Shown piece by piece: positions 24,122 through 26,969 of a stretch of DNA of 26,969 bases (the stretch's first letter is position 1; every line of letters starts with the position of its first letter). The notes under the pieces are model-generated. The model was not told the DNA's origin, searched no databases, and saw nothing but the letters and a program-made list of their open reading frames with translations. A program made the translations under genes and the position numbers. The DNA is from an uncultured Flavobacteriales bacterium (lineage in GTDB: Bacteria; Bacteroidota; Bacteroidia; Flavobacteriales; UBA7430). The stretch covers positions 1 to 26,969 of the forward strand of contig CAJWJW010000004.1 of NCBI GenBank assembly GCA_913041775.1, read 5' to 3'.

Positions 24122-25162
24122 CTATTCAACCTCCCAAGAATTAGCTCCAGCTAAAAGTTTATCTAAGTTTGGTTTTCCCTTTTGAGTTTTATGTACTTCT
24201 AACTGCTCCGCAAGAGCTTCCTCATATCTATATCTATCTTCTTGGTAAAAAATCCCAAAAGGACGAGGAAGTGCATTTTCGTTTGTAGGGTCGTCAAAAA
24301 ACCGAGTAAGTATATTTGCTTTATTTCTACATTTCTCATCGTGTATCCATAAATCATCTAGAGAATATTCTCCGGAATTTAGATCCACAATCTTAGGTTC
24401 AAAACCATCTAAGAGGATTCCTTGATCTTCTTTAGCACCAAAAATGAGCGGTTTTCCATGTACTAAATATAAGCTGTTGTCTTTCTTAACATGCTTGTCT
24501 GTAAAACCAGTAAAAGCACCGTCGTTAAATATATTGCAATTTTGATAAATTTCTACAAGAGAAGTTCCTTTATGCTGTTCTGCTCTCAAAAGAATTTCAC
24601 GCATATGCTTAGGCTCTCTGTCCAAGGCTCTAGCAATAAACGTAGACTCGGCTCCCATACAAAGAGCTAGAGGGTTAAACGGATGATCTATGGATCCTAA
24701 AGGGGTAGATTTTGTTTTCTTCCCTACTTCGGAAGTTGGAGAATACTGCCCTTTTGTAAGACCGTAAATCTGATTATTAAACAATAAAATGTTTAAGTCG
24801 AAGTTTCGTCTTAGTAGGTGAATTAAATGATTCCCTCCAATAGAAAGAGAGTCGCCATCCCCTGTTACCAACCAAACACTTAAATCGGGTCTAGCAGCTT
24901 TTAAACCACTAGCAATTACCGAAGCTCTACCATGAATGGAGTGCATCCCGAAGGTATTCATATAGTATGGAAAACGAGAGGAACATCCAATTCCCGAAAT
25001 AAATACAATATCTTCTTTAGCAATACCTAATTCTGGCATCACACTTTGTACTTGTTTCAGTATAGAATAATCTCCACAACCAGGACACCAACGAATATCT
25101 TGATCGCTTACGAAATCCTTAGCTGTTAATTTTACTACTTCTTTTTTTATGTCTTGTGCCAT
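24122..25162 (-). CDS. korB: 2-oxoacid:ferredoxin oxidoreductase, beta subunit
   Basis: The beta subunit binds thiamine diphosphate and an iron-sulfur cluster and, with the alpha subunit, oxidatively decarboxylates a 2-oxoacid (2-oxoglutarate most often in this family) to acyl-CoA while reducing ferredoxin. The 346-residue product shows WCPGCGDYS with Cys26 and Cys29, IGCSSR with Cys60 and a late Cys209 (YQNCNIF), the four positions that hold [4Fe-4S] in related enzymes. The ThDP motif is GDGDSLSIGGNH (101-112) with NNQIYGLTKGQ (129-139). Length is normal. It starts 2 bases after the alpha gene, so they form one operon. The substrate choice (2-oxoglutarate or pyruvate) cannot be fixed from sequence alone. 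Confidence 0.95.
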   Translation of the reverse strand: MAQDIKKEVVKLTAKDFVSDQDIRWCPGCGDYSILKQVQSVMPELGIAKEDIVFISGIGCSSRFPYYMNTFGMHSIHGRASVIASGLKAARPDLSVWLVTGDGDSLSIGGNHLIHLLRRNFDLNILLFNNQIYGLTKGQYSPTSEVGKKTKSTPLGSIDHPFNPLALCMGAESTFIARALDREPKHMREILLRAEQHKGTSLVEIYQNCNIFNDGAFTGFTDKHVKKDNSLYLVHGKPLIFGAKEDQGILLDGFEPKIVDLNSGEYSLDDLWIHDEKCRNKANILTRFFDDPTNENALPRPFGIFYQEDRYRYEEALAEQLEVHKTQKGKPNLDKLLAGANSWEVE

Positions 25163-25164
25163 AA

Positions 25165-26969
25165 CTATTGCTTCAACATATTAAGTATTGCCTCTTTAAT
25201 TTCTCTAGCCTCAAAAGGCACTCCTTTAATTTTGTTTAAAGGTTTTGCATCTACTAAATATTGATCTCTAATGAGTGTAATAAGCTGACCATTATTCATT
25301 TCAGGAATCAATATTTTATCAAATTTAGAGAGTAAATCCCCTAAATTTCGAGGCATTGGCTGAATATATTTAATCTGTGCATGAGCAACATCAATCCCTT
25401 CAGAAGCCAAGTCTTTTACAACTGTTTTAATAGATCCGTAAGTTGAACCCCAACCTAGCACTAATAATTTAGATTTTTCCGAGCCACTATCAAAATTTTG
25501 TTCTGGAATATGATTGACTATTTCGGCTATTTTTTTAGCACGAACTTTAACCATGTATTCATGATTTTCTGGGTCGTATGAAACGTTTCCAGTTTCTTTA
25601 TCTTTTTCTAGACCCCCCAATCGATGCTCTACACCTTTGGTACCTGGTAAAGCCCATTCTCTAACCAACTTTGCATTCCTTTTATAGGGTAAGTAGGCTG
25701 GATCTTCTGGGTTTCGTTCTTTTGCAAATTGTACTGAAATTTCTTTTAAGTCAGCAGATTTAGGATATTTCCATGGCTCTGCTCCATTGGCAATATATCC
25801 ATCAGTCAGTAAAAAAACTGGAGTCATATGCTCAATAGCAATTCTACAGGCTTCGTAAGCCATCGTAAAACAATCTGACGGTGATGTAGCAGCTATTACA
25901 GGTATTGGTGCTTCACCATTTCTACCATACACGGCTTGCATCAAATCGGACTGTTCTGTTTTTGTAGGCAATCCAGTAGAAGGCCCACCTCTTTGTACGT
26001 TTACAACAACCAAAGGGATTTCTAACATCATAGCCAGACCTAAAGCCTCACCTTTAAGTGCTATTCCAGGACCAGAAGAAGCAGTAACGGCAAGGTCACC
26101 TCCAAAAGAAGCTCCAATTGCGGAACAAATCCCCGCAATTTCATCCTCAGCTTGAAAAGTTTTTATACCAAAGTTTTTATGCTTTGCTAGTTCATGTAAT
26201 ATATCCGAAGCAGGTGTAATTGGATATCCTGCATAAAACAAATTCAATTTAGCTTTATGTGCAGCAGCAATAAGTCCGAGTGCTGTAGCTTGATTCCCAA
26301 TAACGTTTCGATAAGATCCAGCAGCCATTTTAGTAGGCTTAACTTCAAACCTATTAGAAAAAGTTTCGCAGGTATCGGCAAAATGATAACCCGCTTTTAG
26401 CACCGTAATATTAGCGTCTAAAATTTCTGGCTTCGCAGCAAACTTAGCTTTTAAGAAATCTATAGAAGAGTCAACTTTTCGATTGTACATCCAGTATACA
26501 AAACCTAAAACAAACATGTTTTTACATCTGTCACGGTCTTTTGTTCCTAAGGGTGATTCCTTTAAACTCTCTCTTGTAAGTTTAGTAATATCAAATTCAT
26601 GAACTTTAAACCCTTCAAGGCTGCGATTAATTAATGGGTTTTCACCCTCTTTAATAGCGGCCAGGCGGAGGTTTCTTTTATCAAAACCCGAGGTATTCAA
26701 AATAATGGTACCTCGTTCTTTAAGTCGAGATAAGTTTTTCTTTAAAGCTGCAGCATTCATTACTACTAACACATCACATAGATCGCCAGGGGTAAAAATA
26801 TCTACTGATCCAAAATGAATTTGAAATCCAGAGACTCCTGCAATAGTTCCCAAAGGAGCTCTTATTTCTGCAGGGAAATCTGGAAATGTACTTAAATCGT
26901 TTCCGAAAAGTGCCGTATTTGTTGTGAATTGAGTACCCGTTAATTGTATTCCATCGCCAGAATCTCCGG
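25165..26969 (-). CDS. korA: 2-oxoacid:ferredoxin oxidoreductase, alpha subunit (gamma-alpha fusion), 5' end cut by window
   Basis: The frame stays open to the right edge of the window; upstream of the first apparent start (a TTG at 26853, really an internal Leu) it reads GDSGDGIQLTGTQF and FPDFPAEIRAPLGTIAG, which are family sequences, so the true start lies outside. The visible part has about 600 residues: an N-terminal gamma-type domain (through HFGSVDIFTPGDLCDVLVVMN), then the alpha pyrimidine-binding domain with FYAGYPITPASDILHE, ASSGPGIALKGEALGLA and NVQRGGPSTGLPTKTEQSDL, and a C-terminal domain beginning LLVLGWGSTYGSIK. The GPSTGLPTKTEQ segment is a strong signature of KorA-type subunits. 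It pairs with the beta gene 2 bases downstream. No ferredoxin-like delta gene is adjacent. Confidence 0.95.
   Translation of the reverse strand, partial: GDSGDGIQLTGTQFTTNTALFGNDLSTFPDFPAEIRAPLGTIAGVSGFQIHFGSVDIFTPGDLCDVLVVMNAAALKKNLSRLKERGTIILNTSGFDKRNLRLAAIKEGENPLINRSLEGFKVHEFDITKLTRESLKESPLGTKDRDRCKNMFVLGFVYWMYNRKVDSSIDFLKAKFAAKPEILDANITVLKAGYHFADTCETFSNRFEVKPTKMAAGSYRNVIGNQATALGLIAAAHKAKLNLFYAGYPITPASDILHELAKHKNFGIKTFQAEDEIAGICSAIGASFGGDLAVTASSGPGIALKGEALGLAMMLEIPLVVVNVQRGGPSTGLPTKTEQSDLMQAVYGRNGEAPIPVIAATSPSDCFTMAYEACRIAIEHMTPVFLLTDGYIANGAEPWKYPKSADLKEISVQFAKERNPEDPAYLPYKRNAKLVREWALPGTKGVEHRLGGLEKDKETGNVSYDPENHEYMVKVRAKKIAEIVNHIPEQNFDSGSEKSKLLVLGWGSTYGSIKTVVKDLASEGIDVAHAQIKYIQPMPRNLGDLLSKFDKILIPEMNNGQLITLIRDQYLVDAKPLNKIKGVPFEAREIKEAILNMLKQ

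Noticed and set aside
1..26969. Mobile element, CRISPR array, toxin-antitoxin, phage, defence system, tRNA or rRNA
   Set aside because: None of their hallmarks was seen (no transposase or integrase motifs, spaced repeat arrays or cloverleaf sequences); the window is core housekeeping DNA.

Overview
The window is a stretch of core chromosome from an AT-rich member of the Bacteroidota, most likely a Flavobacteriales-type marine or freshwater bacterium. The evidence is the gene order TPR protein-secG-groES-groEL, the gliding genes gldB-gldC next to nadE, an FtsZ with a very long acidic tail, a PASTA-bearing division transpeptidase, weak or absent Shine-Dalgarno sequences, and promoter elements of the Bacteroidota form TAnnTTTG. 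The exact genus cannot be read from the sequence alone.

Layout. Positions 1-1012 (+): the 3' end of a TPR protein gene and secG, closed by a strong terminator at about 1031-1065. Positions 1168-3091 (+): groES and groEL, closed by a terminator at 3104-3139. Positions 3217-4011 (+): an unfamiliar lipoprotein with a degenerate Kazal-like module. Positions 20221 down to 4224 (-): one 16-kb division and cell wall (dcw) cluster in the order mraZ, rsmH, ftsL, ftsI, murE, mraY, murD, ftsW, murG, murC, ftsQ, ftsA, ftsZ, yqeY. No gap inside it exceeds 19 bases, many genes overlap by 1-8 bases, and it ends at a terminator at 4164-4197. Positions 20461-21832 (+), divergent from mraZ: an alpha/beta hydrolase and the ribosome-assembly GTPase engB. 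Positions 23219 down to 21901 (-): gldB and gldC, sharing a bidirectional terminator with engB. Positions 23333-24121 (+): nadE. Positions 26969 down to 24122 (-): a 2-oxoacid:ferredoxin oxidoreductase, with the alpha (gamma-alpha fusion) gene cut by the window edge and the beta gene complete.

How the genes work together. MurC, MurD and MurE build the peptide on UDP-MurNAc. MraY and MurG make lipid I and lipid II. FtsW and FtsI polymerise and crosslink septal wall. FtsL, FtsQ, FtsA and FtsZ form the divisome. MraZ sits first and probably represses the operon: three 10-bp-spaced GTGGTA boxes lie directly over the upstream part of its candidate promoter. ddl, murB and murF are not in the cluster. 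MurE carries the DNPR motif of the meso-diaminopimelate-adding type.

This is mostly a conserved housekeeping region. I found no mobile element, CRISPR array, phage, tRNA, rRNA or defence system. No gene-free stretch exceeds 300 bases; the largest are 20222-20460 (divergent promoters and MraZ boxes) and 4012-4223 (only the dcw terminator). The items most worth a second look are the MraZ operator, the Kazal-like lipoprotein that has lost one conserved cysteine, the 380-residue FtsZ tail, and the repeats upstream of groES.
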